NCBI RefSeq assembly: GCF_000429685.1
Contig: NZ_KE386940.1
Span: forward strand, 260,113 to 324,112
DNA length: 64,000 nucleotides
Source of the DNA: Salibacterium aidingense DSM 18341
GTDB taxonomy: Bacteria > Bacillota > Bacilli > Bacillales > Marinococcaceae
Direction of reading: 5' to 3'
Shown here in pieces: positions 36,606 through 45,044 of this stretch (positions are counted from its first letter, which is position 1; each line of letters starts with the position of its first letter). The notes under the pieces are model-generated. The model made no database searches. It saw nothing but the letters and a program-made list of their open reading frames with translations, and was not told the DNA's origin. Made by a program: the position numbers and the translations under genes.

Positions 36606-37526
36606 ATGAAGGTAAGTTTTATCGGCTTAGGCGTAATGGGTATGGGCATGGCGTTAAACCTTTCTAAAGGGAAACAGGGAGGGAAATTCGATTATCTTGT
36701 CTGTGATATAAATCCTAGGTCCCTGGATCCGTTCAAAGAAAAAGGGCTTCAGACCACAACCAATACTGAAGATACATCAGACAGTGATTATATTTTTCTC
36801 TGCTTGCAGAATTCCGACATTGTAAAAAAAGTGCTGTTGGGTGAAAATGGATTGCTCAGCAAGATGAAACCGGGACAGACAATTGTGGACTGCAGCACAA
36901 TCAGTTATTTAGCAGTAAGAGAAATCTATGAAAATTGTGACGAAGCAGGAATTGAATACCTTGACTGCCCGATTTCTGGACAGCATGCAAAGAGCATGGA
37001 AGGAACTCTTAGTATCATGTGCGGAGGTAAAGAGGAAGTATTCAATGATGTAAAATCGATGCTGGAAATGATGGGAACTCAGATTCTATACATGGGAGAA
37101 GCAGGAGCTGGTCAATTGACGAAAATGATTAATAACTGTGCAATGAATATTTGCATTGCCAGCTTTAGTGAGTTAATGCCAGTTGGTGTAAAGCTCGGCT
37201 TGGAGCCGGAAAAATTAGGAGACATTTTGATGACAGCTACTGGTGCCAGTAACGCCTCTAAGACATTAATTCCTAAGCTTTTAAAAGGAGAGTTTGAACA
37301 CGGATTTTCATTAGATAAAGCATACAAGGATATGGAGAGCATGATTGAAGTATTGTCAAAATATGAAATTCCCCTGCCAACATTCAATGGAACAATGCAG
37401 ACCTATCAACTGGCATTACAGGAAGGGCATCGCGATAAGTATAAACAAGCGATGGTTTGTTTCTATGAAGACATGTTGGGTGTTAAGGTTCGGGAAAAAG
37501 AGCTGCAATTGAACGAAGACCAGTAA
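36606..37526 (+). CDS. 3-hydroxyisobutyrate-dehydrogenase-like oxidoreductase
   Basis: This 306-residue beta-hydroxyacid dehydrogenase has the Rossmann motif 'FIGLGVMGMGMALNL', the substrate motif 'DCPISGQHAKSMEGTLSIM' (in the place of DAPVSGG), and the catalytic Lys in 'GQLTKMINN'. The family includes 3-hydroxyisobutyrate dehydrogenase and tartronate semialdehyde reductase (GarR). The change of the SGG motif to SGQ suggests an unusual substrate. It is the last island gene; its ribosome site is GGAGGAG. Confidence 0.85.
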   Translation: MKVSFIGLGVMGMGMALNLSKGKQGGKFDYLVCDINPRSLDPFKEKGLQTTTNTEDTSDSDYIFLCLQNSDIVKKVLLGENGLLSKMKPGQTIVDCSTISYLAVREIYENCDEAGIEYLDCPISGQHAKSMEGTLSIMCGGKEEVFNDVKSMLEMMGTQILYMGEAGAGQLTKMINNCAMNICIASFSELMPVGVKLGLEPEKLGDILMTATGASNASKTLIPKLLKGEFEHGFSLDKAYKDMESMIEVLSKYEIPLPTFNGTMQTYQLALQEGHRDKYKQAMVCFYEDMLGVKVREKELQLNEDQ

Positions 37527-37756
37527 TTACGAAATATAACTTGATATTTAAGTTGCAACTTAATCTTTACTCCTTTTTTTACTATCTAAATAATAACAGG
37601 ACGGAAGATATTAAATAACTTCTGTCATTATGAAATAAGCAAACAGGTCTGCAGGTGACCAATAAAATATGAAAATAAAATGTCTAGAGAGAGGGCGGTT
37701 AATAATGTCATGAAAAAGAGAAATTAATAAACACTGGGCTGTCAACCGATTAAGAA

Positions 37757-37782
37757 AGGATGAAATTTCTTCATCTTTTTTT
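37757..37782 (+). terminator. Possible terminator of the island
   Basis: AAGGATGAA and TTCATCTT flank a short loop and are followed by seven T. It lies 230 bases after the dehydrogenase gene; 37527-37756 has no gene that I can support. Confidence 0.5.
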
Positions 37783-37784
37783 AT

Positions 37785-37916
37785 GCGCGCATCTGTTCCA
37801 GCTCCCGCTTTGTAGGCTGTAACCGGAGAAGCGCTAACCCTTAGAGATACTGCTTTCACATAGGGATTTTGCCTGCAGCTTCTGATATCATCCTCGCTGA
37901 ATAATCGTTTACTCAT
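37785..37916 (-). pseudogene. N-terminal remnant of an IS3-family transposase (OrfA)
   Basis: The minus-strand ATG at 37916 opens 'MSKRLFSEDDIRSCRQNPYVKAVS', shown here in two parts for reference (MSKRLFSEDDIR, NPYVKAVS). This is the usual beginning of the helix-turn-helix OrfA protein of Bacillaceae IS3 elements. After about 25 residues the similarity ends, so the gene is truncated and decayed. Its orientation matches the OrfB C-terminal remnant at 31256-31381, six kilobases away. Confidence 0.6.
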
Positions 37917-37981
37917 GGCCTCTCTTCTCCGTTCTACCTGAATTTGCCTGTCATTATACAGAAAAGTACCCTCTAGGATAG

Positions 37982-38013
37982 ACTTTTTTAAAGTGTTCAC
38001 TCTATAGGGTACA
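37982..38013. mobile_element. Right terminal repeat of an IS3-type element
   Basis: Read inward from 38013 on the minus strand, TGTACCCTATAGAGTG... mirrors the sequence at 31223-31254. It sits about 70 bases upstream of the OrfA start, as expected for the 5' end of an IS. I see no clear target duplication when the bases flanking both ends are compared (AAG at left, GTT at right). Confidence 0.6.
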
Positions 38014-38142
38014 GTTTATCAATGGGTGGTTTTTTTAGGGCTTTTGCATGGCAGTTTAAATTTCTAGTTTATCTTAAAGAAGTAAAGGTAATATTAACGA
38101 TAAGAACGACAGTTACGTTAATCAGCAAGGAGGCTGGATAGC

Positions 38143-38943
38143 ATGACATTGGCTGAAGAATTACAGAATTTTAAACATCAACAAGATGAAACAGGAATTT
38201 TAACAATTTATTTAAATACAGATTTTGGAGAAGGAAGCCAGCATAGCGGCGAATGGAAAATCCGTCTGAAAAACGGCCTGAAAAAATTAAAAGAGTATGT
38301 AGAGACAAGCGGAACAAAAGAAGAACAGAAAGCGTATAAAAAGCTGGCCGATAAAGCAAATCAACATATTTACGATCAACAGATGAATCTGCAAAAAAGC
38401 TTTATTTTCATGGCCTCCGCCGATGGTGAGTTTTTAGTGGAAAAAATCCTTCAGGTTCCCGTAGAAACGGAATTTCACTGGGAATCCTATCCTGTATTGA
38501 ACCAGCTGGAACAAATGCAGGAATCCTATCCAGCTGTAGGGCTCTTAATGGTACAAAAGAGCGATGTGGTTCTCATTGATGCGGCATTGGGAGAAATCCG
38601 GGACGAAAAGCATTTCAGCTGGGAAATAGAATCAGAAGACTGGAAGCAGTATAAGGGAAATGCTTCCTCGGATCGAATTCCTTCGGGTTCTACCCAGGTG
38701 GATGAAGTCCAGCAGCGTTTCGAAGAAAACAGGCACCGCTGGTATAAAAACCTTGCCCCTGTAATCGATAAAGAAGCAAAAAAAAGAAATCTGGGAGGCA
38801 TCTATTTAGTAGGGAATAAAGAGTCGGTCCGGGACGTCGAAGAGCAGCTGCATACGACCATCATCGACATTATTCCTAAAAATTTGATATCCAAACCCTC
38901 TCACGAAGTGTTAAATACAGTATATGGGGAAGAGGTTCGTTAA
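38143..38943 (+). CDS. VLRF1-type bacterial aeRF1-like protein
   Basis: This 266-residue protein belongs to the bacterial relatives of archaeal/eukaryotic release factor 1 (baeRF, VLRF1 group), recognised by 'GILTIYLNTD', 'WKIRLKNGLKKL', 'RWYKNLAPVIDKEAKKR' and 'IYLVGNKESVRDVEEQL'. The family is linked to ribosome rescue or peptidyl-tRNA cleavage, but the role of this member is not established. It has a strong AAGGAGG site and is monocistronic with terminator 38942-38971. Confidence 0.75.
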   Translation: MTLAEELQNFKHQQDETGILTIYLNTDFGEGSQHSGEWKIRLKNGLKKLKEYVETSGTKEEQKAYKKLADKANQHIYDQQMNLQKSFIFMASADGEFLVEKILQVPVETEFHWESYPVLNQLEQMQESYPAVGLLMVQKSDVVLIDAALGEIRDEKHFSWEIESEDWKQYKGNASSDRIPSGSTQVDEVQQRFEENRHRWYKNLAPVIDKEAKKRNLGGIYLVGNKESVRDVEEQLHTTIIDIIPKNLISKPSHEVLNTVYGEEVR

Positions 38944-38971
38944 AAAACCGGGCAGGGCGCCCGGTTTTTTT
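38942..38971 (+). terminator. Terminator after the VLRF1 gene
   Basis: AAAAAACCGGGC (38942-38953) pairs with GCCCGGTTTTTT (38959-38970). The 400 bases that follow (38972-39372) hold no gene I can support; a minus-strand open frame there resembles nothing known. Confidence 0.9.
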
Positions 38972-39372
38972 ACGCTTAGAACGTTCACATCATGTAGAAA
39001 ATAAAGAAAGAAAAAGGTTCACGCTGTTGCCCCTTCCAATTTACATGTCAGCAGCCGCTAACTAAGAGGTCTATGTGTTTATAGTTCTCCAAATCAGCTA
39101 TTGAAACCTTTAGCAGGAAGAAAAGCTGAAGTAGTTTCCTCCAATATGCTCCTGGTGGACATGAATAGAAAAAAGGAGAAACTTGCTGTCCTTCCACCTT
39201 TCCATGAATCCCATCAGCCCAAAATTCGATGGTACTGGCATCCAGTCAATCAAAATTGAGGCAAAATTGAAGTAAATCAGAAAGGGATTTGTTACGCTTG
39301 AAAAGACATGCATGGGAAAGAAATGATACACTCAATATTTGAGGTACACGAAAGAAACAGAGGTGGATAGTG

Positions 39373-39759
39373 ATGGAATTTGTCATGCAGGAACATGGAT
39401 TTTCTACGGAAACAGAATTTGGATCCCTTCAAATATGCGGAGAAGAAGAATATGGATACCGCCCTTATCAACTGCTCGTATCTTCCATCGCAGTGTGCAG
39501 CGGGGGGGTTTTACGGAAAATCATGGAGAAGCGGCGGCAGACCGTTCATGATATTCGTATTCAAGCCGAGGTAACAAGAAGCGGAAAAGGAGCAAATGAA
39601 GTTCAGAAGATTCACCTTCATTTCCTGGTAGCCGCTGATCATATTAATGAATCAAAGATGGAAAAAAATATGGAATGGACCCGTAAAAACTGCTCCATGG
39701 TGCAGTCGGTTAAAGATAGTATTGAGGTTAAGGAGACATTTGAAATAAAGCACCAATAA
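39373..39759 (+). CDS. OsmC family protein
   Basis: This 128-residue OsmC/Ohr-fold protein carries two conserved Cys, one in 'SSIAVCSGGVLRKIMEKRRQ' and one in 'KNCSMVQSV', the pair that reduces organic peroxides in this superfamily. It is the short OsmC type and not the Ohr type. ATG 39373 is chosen; AGAGGTGG lies six bases upstream. It is followed after 60 bases by the MATE gene. Confidence 0.85.
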   Translation: MEFVMQEHGFSTETEFGSLQICGEEEYGYRPYQLLVSSIAVCSGGVLRKIMEKRRQTVHDIRIQAEVTRSGKGANEVQKIHLHFLVAADHINESKMEKNMEWTRKNCSMVQSVKDSIEVKETFEIKHQ

Positions 39760-39819
39760 ATTCTGGTATCAGACAGGCTGGAGAAAAAGGAACCGGCTTT
39801 GAACAGGAGAGCGAGGACG

Positions 39820-41181
39820 ATGGCAGCAGATAACAAACAGTTTGATTTTACAGAAGGCAGCATCATGCGAAAAATGATTTTATTTGCTTCCCCTATTTTT
39901 ATAGGAAATCTTCTGCAAAGCTCCTACCAGATCATTGACAGTTTATGGGTCGGTAATTTGATGGGGGCGGGAGCTCTGGGGGCAGTATCGATTTCCTCAA
40001 CAATTATTTTCACTATTTTATCGTTTATTATCGGTATTAACAGTGCAACGTTGACGGTGTTATCCCAGCGGAAAGGGGCAGCCGATGAAGAAGGCCTGAA
40101 GCAGTCCTTGAATGCGTTTGTGTTTGTTCTCGGTATTTTGTCCATTTTTTTAGGAGTTGCTGGATTTCTGCTGGCTCCTTATATTTTAACCTGGATGGGG
40201 ACGCCGGAGAGTATCCATTCCATGGCTGTGAATTACCTGCGAATTAATTTTACAGGAATTGTTTTTCTATTTGGATATAATTTTATTGGAACGGTGCTTC
40301 GGGCTGTTGGAGACAGTAAGACACCATTACGTTTCATTTTGGTGGCTGTTTTATTAAATGTCGTGCTTGATCCATTATTCATTGCTGGATTCGGCCTTGG
40401 CATGGAAGGAGCTGCTGTTGCTACTGTATTAGCCCAGGGAAGTGCCTTTTTATTTGGCATTATTTATTCCATTATGAAAAGGGGCCTCCCTTTCACGATG
40501 CCGACCCCTCCTCCTATGAAGGAGTTCCGGCGGATTTTTAAATTAGGACTGCCTTCCGGCATCTCGATGATGGCTATTTCAGGCGGGGTGCTTGCTATTA
40601 TGACTGTGGTAACCTCATTTGGTGAAACGGTCGTTTCCGGCTATGGAGCGGCGCAGAGAATAGACAGTTTGATTATGATTCCCTCGACGACTCTAGGATC
40701 TGCTATTACGAGCATGTCCGGTCAGAACATCGGGGCACACCGATGGGATAGAGTAAATGATATTGCAAAAAGCGGACTAATTCTTATATTCAGCGTAGCG
40801 TTAACCATCAGTACTATTGTCTTTGTCAGTGCCGACCTATTGATGGGGATGTTTGTGGACGACGAAGAAACAATAGCTTTTGGAGCAGAGTATTTACGGA
40901 TAGTTGCCTTCTTTTATCCGTTTCTAGGCATTAATTTTGTGTTAAACGGTATTGTCCGTTCTTCCGGCGCCGTTCTGCAGGTGCTGGTCCTGAATATTAT
41001 CTCTTTCTGGGCGCTGCGGTTCCCGCTGGCCTGGCTGTTCTCCTCTATTTTCGGCGAAACAGGAATTGGTATTGGAGTAGGGTGCAGCTTTATATTAAGT
41101 TCTGTGGCAGCAGCCCTCTACTTTAAACTGGGAAATTGGCGGAAGATTGACATTTTCAGTAATGAAAAGGAGAGAGGATAG
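39820..41181 (+). CDS. MATE family efflux transporter
   Basis: This 453-residue, twelve-helix antiporter has two six-helix halves: the first starts at 'MRKMILFASPIFIGNLLQSSYQIIDSLWVGNLMGAGALGAVS' (in part: LFASPIFIGNLLQSSYQIID), and the second at 'FRRIFKLGLPSGISMM'. It exports cationic drugs or metabolites using Na+ or H+. The likely start is ATG 39820; a TTG at 39799 would add seven residues. It is followed at six bases by the SE1561 gene, so they are probably co-transcribed. Confidence 0.92.
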   Translation: MAADNKQFDFTEGSIMRKMILFASPIFIGNLLQSSYQIIDSLWVGNLMGAGALGAVSISSTIIFTILSFIIGINSATLTVLSQRKGAADEEGLKQSLNAFVFVLGILSIFLGVAGFLLAPYILTWMGTPESIHSMAVNYLRINFTGIVFLFGYNFIGTVLRAVGDSKTPLRFILVAVLLNVVLDPLFIAGFGLGMEGAAVATVLAQGSAFLFGIIYSIMKRGLPFTMPTPPPMKEFRRIFKLGLPSGISMMAISGGVLAIMTVVTSFGETVVSGYGAAQRIDSLIMIPSTTLGSAITSMSGQNIGAHRWDRVNDIAKSGLILIFSVALTISTIVFVSADLLMGMFVDDEETIAFGAEYLRIVAFFYPFLGINFVLNGIVRSSGAVLQVLVLNIISFWALRFPLAWLFSSIFGETGIGIGVGCSFILSSVAAALYFKLGNWRKIDIFSNEKERG

Positions 41182-41186
41182 AAAAA

Positions 41187-41375
41187 ATGGGGACACCAGT
41201 GCACGATAAAAAAAGACAGCTTGACTATCTCCAACAACGCATGAGCCTTCTGCAGGAAATGCTGGCCCGGATGGAAGTGGAAGAGGATCTTGATAAAACC
41301 GATATCGATCGAATTGAAACAATGATGGACAACACCATTACAAAAATAAAACAATTTAAACAAGATTGGAATTGA
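41187..41375 (+). CDS. SE1561 family small protein
   Basis: The 62-residue acidic helical protein matches the conserved SE1561 family of Firmicutes by size and by 'DKKRQLDYLQQRMSLLQEML' and 'DIDRIETMMD'. It may form a coiled coil. Its function is unknown. It lies between the MATE transporter and the phosphatase, overlapping neither if the phosphatase starts at 41393. Confidence 0.78.
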   Translation: MGTPVHDKKRQLDYLQQRMSLLQEMLARMEVEEDLDKTDIDRIETMMDNTITKIKQFKQDWN

Positions 41376-41392
41376 AGGGAAGAAAACCAGGC

Positions 41393-41995
41393 ATGGCAAT
41401 ATATTTAATAAGACATGGGGAATCGGAAGGAAACAGGACTGCGAAAGTGCAGGGATGTGAGGATTTTGAATTGTCAACGAAAGGAAAACGCCAGGTCTTG
41501 CGGTTAGGGGAGCATTTCGCTGATCTCCCTATTGATCATTTTTACAGCAGTGATTTAACCCGGGCCAGAGAAACCGCAGCGGCCATTGAAAAGTATCAGC
41601 ACTTGAAAGCTATCCCTTCCAAGGATTTCCGGGAAATTTATCTAGGACCGCTTGAAGGAAAAACGAGGGACCAGATTTATGAATTGTATCCTCACGTACG
41701 GCATAAAACAATTCTCCGCTCCGGTCTGGAAGGAACCGAAACGGATGAAGAGATTACAATCAGATGTGAAAAGCTTTACCATCTTGTGAGAAGTATCAAA
41801 GAAGACGAAACAGCAGCAATTGTATCGCACGGTGGATTCCTTTCGATTTTTCTAATGTATCTGCTTGCCGGAGAAAACTGGAACGCTCTGCACCGACCGT
41901 TTCGAATCGATAATACAGGAGTCAGTAAAATAAGCTGGAAAGATGATAAACTCCTCATTCATTACATTAACCAATATCATCATCTAAAAAAATGA
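41393..41995 (+). CDS. Histidine phosphatase family protein
   Basis: This 200-residue phosphoglycerate-mutase-like enzyme has the phospho-His motif 'YLIRHGESEGN', the second Arg ('SSDLTRARETA'), a Glu in 'REIYLGPLEGK' and a second His in 'IVSHGGFLSIFL'. It probably dephosphorylates a small metabolite. The ATG at 41393 is preferred; GAAGGGAAG is about ten bases upstream. The substrate cannot be read from the sequence. Confidence 0.88.
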   Translation: MAIYLIRHGESEGNRTAKVQGCEDFELSTKGKRQVLRLGEHFADLPIDHFYSSDLTRARETAAAIEKYQHLKAIPSKDFREIYLGPLEGKTRDQIYELYPHVRHKTILRSGLEGTETDEEITIRCEKLYHLVRSIKEDETAAIVSHGGFLSIFLMYLLAGENWNALHRPFRIDNTGVSKISWKDDKLLIHYINQYHHLKK

Positions 41996-42008
41996 GTAAC
42001 ATAAAAAA

Positions 42009-42032
42009 GCGCTGGGCTTGGTAACCCAGCGC
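42009..42032. terminator. Bidirectional terminator
   Basis: GCGCTGGG (42009-42016) pairs with CCCAGCGC (42025-42032); a T-run on the minus strand (A-run at 42003-42008) shows that it ends the abgT transcript, and it may also end the phosphatase transcript. Confidence 0.85.
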
Positions 42033-42036
42033 CGGC

Positions 42037-43569
42037 TTATTGATCATAATGAATCGGTGAACCAGGTCCAAGCTCAATGCCCAACAGCATCCAGACAACC
42101 AACAGGATCGTCCAGACGATTAAAAAACCGATCGAATACGGGAGCATGACAGAAATTAAGGAGCCAATCCCTATTTTTTTGTCGTACTTCTGGGCAAAAG
42201 CGATAATAATCGCAAAATAAGTCATCAACGGGGTGATAATATTGGTCGCAGAATCTGCCACTCTGTAAGCCATCTGTGTTAGTTCCGGAGAGTATCCCTG
42301 CCCCATCAACATAGGCACAAATACTGGCGCAATTATGGCCCATTTGGCTGACGCACTGCCGATAAACAAATTAATCAACCCAGTCAGCAGTATAAAACAA
42401 ATGATTAAAGGTATTCCGTTAAAGTTAATCCTTTCCAGAAATTCTGCACCGGCTGCCCCTAATATTCTTCCTATATTGGTTTCTTCAAAGTACGCAACAA
42501 ACTGACCAGCAGTAAAAGCCAGAACCACAAACATTCCCATGGAAGCCATGGTTTCCGAGAGTTGATTGGCGACATCTTTATCATTTTTGATCGATTTTGT
42601 CACGATGCCGTATACCAATCCCGGGACGAAGAACATAATAAGGATAGTGACCACTAATGAACTCATAAAAGGAGATTGGACGATGTCCCCGTCTTCGCCT
42701 CGCAGCGGAGCGTTTCCCGGAACGATGAGCAGGGAAAGCAGGATTGCCGTAATTAAGACCGATATACCTGCCCATTTCATTCCTTTTTTTTCGTATGCCG
42801 TGATTTCAGTCAATTCTTCCCGGTATTCCCCGGTATAGCTTCCAAGCCGCGGCTCCACTATTTTATCACTGATAAACATACCAACAATTGTTAATATAAA
42901 GGTTGATACGATAATAAAATAATAATTCATGGCATTATTCATGCCCTCAGCATAAGACGAGTCTATCGTGGAAGCTGCCTCCATTGTTAATTCACCGAGC
43001 ATCGGATCGGTTGCGGATAACAGCAGGTTGGCACTGAACCCGGCGGAAACTCCGGCAAAGGCAGCTGCAAGCCCCGCCAGGGGATGGCGTCCAAGGGCGG
43101 CGAATAGCATGGCTCCCAGTGGAGGCAGGACCACATATCCGGCATCCGAGGCTACGCTCGACATAATGCCGGCAAAAACGAGTCCAGCCGTGAGAAGTTT
43201 GGTTGGTACGGACAGGACGAAACTCCGTAATAATACGCTGATCAGACCGGTCCGTTCTGCCATGCCGATACCAATCATTGTAGCAAGCACAACACCGAGT
43301 GGTGCAAAGTTGATAAAGTTATCCACCATGCTGGTGAATAAATATTCCACACCGCTGCCGGAAAGCAGGTTCTTAACGGTCAGCGTCCCTTCCTCTGCAG
43401 AAGGATCTTCCACCTGAATATTCATCGCGGAAAGAAGGGCCGAAGCTGCAATGACAAGAACAGCTAAAATTGCAAATAAGGTGATCGGATGCGGCAGCTT
43501 GTTGCCAATGCGTTCTACTACATCGAGAGAACGCTGAAGAAATCCTTTTTTGTGAAGTTGATCGTTCAT
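42037..43569 (-). CDS. AbgT family transporter
   Basis: This 510-residue membrane protein has nine or more helices and two re-entrant regions. Typical motifs are 'RIGNKLPHPITLFAILAVLVI' at the N-terminus (in part: RIGNKLPHPITLFAIL), 'NFAPLGVVLATMIGIGMAERTGL', 'GSASAKWAIIAPVFVPMLM' and 'DSATNIITPLMTYF'. Members import p-aminobenzoyl-glutamate or export antimetabolites such as sulfonamides. It is monocistronic. The upstream gap 43570-43719 holds its promoter and that of pdaA. Confidence 0.9.
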   Translation of the reverse strand: MNDQLHKKGFLQRSLDVVERIGNKLPHPITLFAILAVLVIAASALLSAMNIQVEDPSAEEGTLTVKNLLSGSGVEYLFTSMVDNFINFAPLGVVLATMIGIGMAERTGLISVLLRSFVLSVPTKLLTAGLVFAGIMSSVASDAGYVVLPPLGAMLFAALGRHPLAGLAAAFAGVSAGFSANLLLSATDPMLGELTMEAASTIDSSYAEGMNNAMNYYFIIVSTFILTIVGMFISDKIVEPRLGSYTGEYREELTEITAYEKKGMKWAGISVLITAILLSLLIVPGNAPLRGEDGDIVQSPFMSSLVVTILIMFFVPGLVYGIVTKSIKNDKDVANQLSETMASMGMFVVLAFTAGQFVAYFEETNIGRILGAAGAEFLERINFNGIPLIICFILLTGLINLFIGSASAKWAIIAPVFVPMLMGQGYSPELTQMAYRVADSATNIITPLMTYFAIIIAFAQKYDKKIGIGSLISVMLPYSIGFLIVWTILLVVWMLLGIELGPGSPIHYDQ

Positions 43570-43719
43570 GTATAAATTCCTTTCTAATAGTATATCAGTA
43601 TATCATTATAAATTCCGTTACATAAATTGAAAATCCACAATTTTTACTAAATCTGGGGCTGGGAAGCAAGAATAATTTTCAAAAAACAGCAGATGATAAA
43701 GAAAAAACGGGGGATAGTG

Positions 43720-44505
43720 ATGCGGAGGCTGCTGGCTGCCATAATACCTATTTTTGTCTTTTTTTATGGAATAGAAATGATTCATGGAGAAGAAGTATTT
43801 AAATGGAATTTTAAGCCGGCGGAAAACAACGAGCCGGCTGATGCAGAGCCGAAATACAAGGAATTACTCGAGAAATATGATGGATTTTATATTGGGGATC
43901 CGAAACAGAAAAATCTGTACCTTACCTTTGATAATGGATATGAAAACGGATATACTGAAGATATATTGGACGTTTTAAAAGAAAAAGAAGTCCCTGCGGC
44001 CTTTTTTGTGACAGGCCATTATCTGGAGTCCGCTTCTAATATGGTCAAACGTATGGAACAGGAAGGACACATTGTCGGTAACCATTCCTGGAACCATCCA
44101 AGCCTGCCAACGCTGAATGATAAAAGAATGGAATCCGAACTGGGACGTGTTAAAGAAAAATATCAGGACCTGACTGGAAATGAAAATATGCGCTATTTGC
44201 GGCCGCCGCAAGGTACGTTCAGTGAAAGCTCTCTCGCTAAAACGAGAGACATGGGCTACATTAACGTATTCTGGTCGTTTGCTTATGTAGACTGGGAAAC
44301 GGATCGTCAGCACGGCACCGATTATGCCTACAACAGTATCATGAATAGAGTACATCCCGGGGCGGTGCTGCTTCTTCATTCCGTCTCTGAAGATAATGCG
44401 AAAGCTCTGGGAAAAGTAATCGATGAATGCAGAGAGCAGGGATACACCTTTAAAAGCCTGGATAATTTAGTGCTCTCTACCGAAACAGTAAAGGAAAATC
44501 AATAA
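43720..44505 (+). CDS. pdaA: Delta-lactam-forming polysaccharide deacetylase PdaA
   Basis: This 261-residue exported enzyme removes the acetyl group from muramic acid in spore cortex peptidoglycan, leading to muramic delta-lactam and allowing germination. It has an N-terminal hydrophobic signal (about residues 3-22) and the NodB domain with 'LYLTFDNGYENGYT' (catalytic Asp), 'GNHSWNHPSL' (metal His pair), 'LRPPQGTFSES' and a late 'LLLHSVSEDN'. Length matches B. subtilis PdaA. ATG 43720 has GGGGGATAG upstream. Confidence 0.92.
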   Translation: MRRLLAAIIPIFVFFYGIEMIHGEEVFKWNFKPAENNEPADAEPKYKELLEKYDGFYIGDPKQKNLYLTFDNGYENGYTEDILDVLKEKEVPAAFFVTGHYLESASNMVKRMEQEGHIVGNHSWNHPSLPTLNDKRMESELGRVKEKYQDLTGNENMRYLRPPQGTFSESSLAKTRDMGYINVFWSFAYVDWETDRQHGTDYAYNSIMNRVHPGAVLLLHSVSEDNAKALGKVIDECREQGYTFKSLDNLVLSTETVKENQ

Positions 44506-44541
44506 AAGGACGCGGTCCCTGGTACAGGAACCGCGTCCTTT
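44505..44541. terminator. Bidirectional terminator between pdaA and the GAF gene
   Basis: AAAGGACGCGGTTC-type arms (44505-44518 and 44527-44541) pair with one mismatch and carry A- and T-runs at their feet. It serves two converging genes. Confidence 0.85.
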
Positions 44542-44544
44542 GTA

Positions 44545-44898
44545 TTAGTCTGCGAGTTCTCCAATTTCAGATGCTACTGTTTCTAACGTCGGGACATCGT
44601 TTACATCAAATACAATCCATTGTTTACTTTTTACGACCAGAACGCCGGTTTCCTCTCCCTTTCTATTGTGAATCGGAAACGATAACTGGCTCTGCATCGT
44701 GGGATGATCAGAATCTGTGCAGGCAAATTCATGTAACACCGTATGTTCTCCTTCATGAAAGTAAATCCCAGCCCAATTGATATAATCCACCTCACGGCAT
44801 AAGGAGTGTACCGCATGAGAGATGGAAGATGAAAGGGTATGTTTCTGATAAACGGTTCCCAAAATACGGATCGATGCTAAATCTGTAGCAATAGACAC
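44545..44898 (-). CDS. Small GAF-domain protein
   Basis: This 117-residue protein is close to one GAF domain. The stretch 'YINWAGIYFHEGEHTVL' recalls free methionine-R-sulfoxide reductases, but the cysteines required by that enzyme are not all in place, so a sensing or binding role is as likely. It converges on pdaA and is divergent from the glycosylase gene across 146 bases. Confidence 0.7.
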   Translation of the reverse strand: MSIATDLASIRILGTVYQKHTLSSSISHAVHSLCREVDYINWAGIYFHEGEHTVLHEFACTDSDHPTMQSQLSFPIHNRKGEETGVLVVKSKQWIVFDVNDVPTLETVASEIGELAD

Positions 44899-45044
44899 TA
44901 GTATGATTCCTCCTTTACCTTTAACCAGAATAATTTTATTTTACCAAATAGCTCATTCGTTCCGGACTAGTAAGTTTAGGAAATCAATTCCCTCATGGTA
45001 TAATTAATGAGATGACACAGAAAAGCGGAAATGGGGGCTGATTT

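Noticed and set aside
39110-39331. Minus-strand open frame of 73 codons before the OsmC gene
   Set aside because: It was considered as a transposase fragment, but no motif could be supported.
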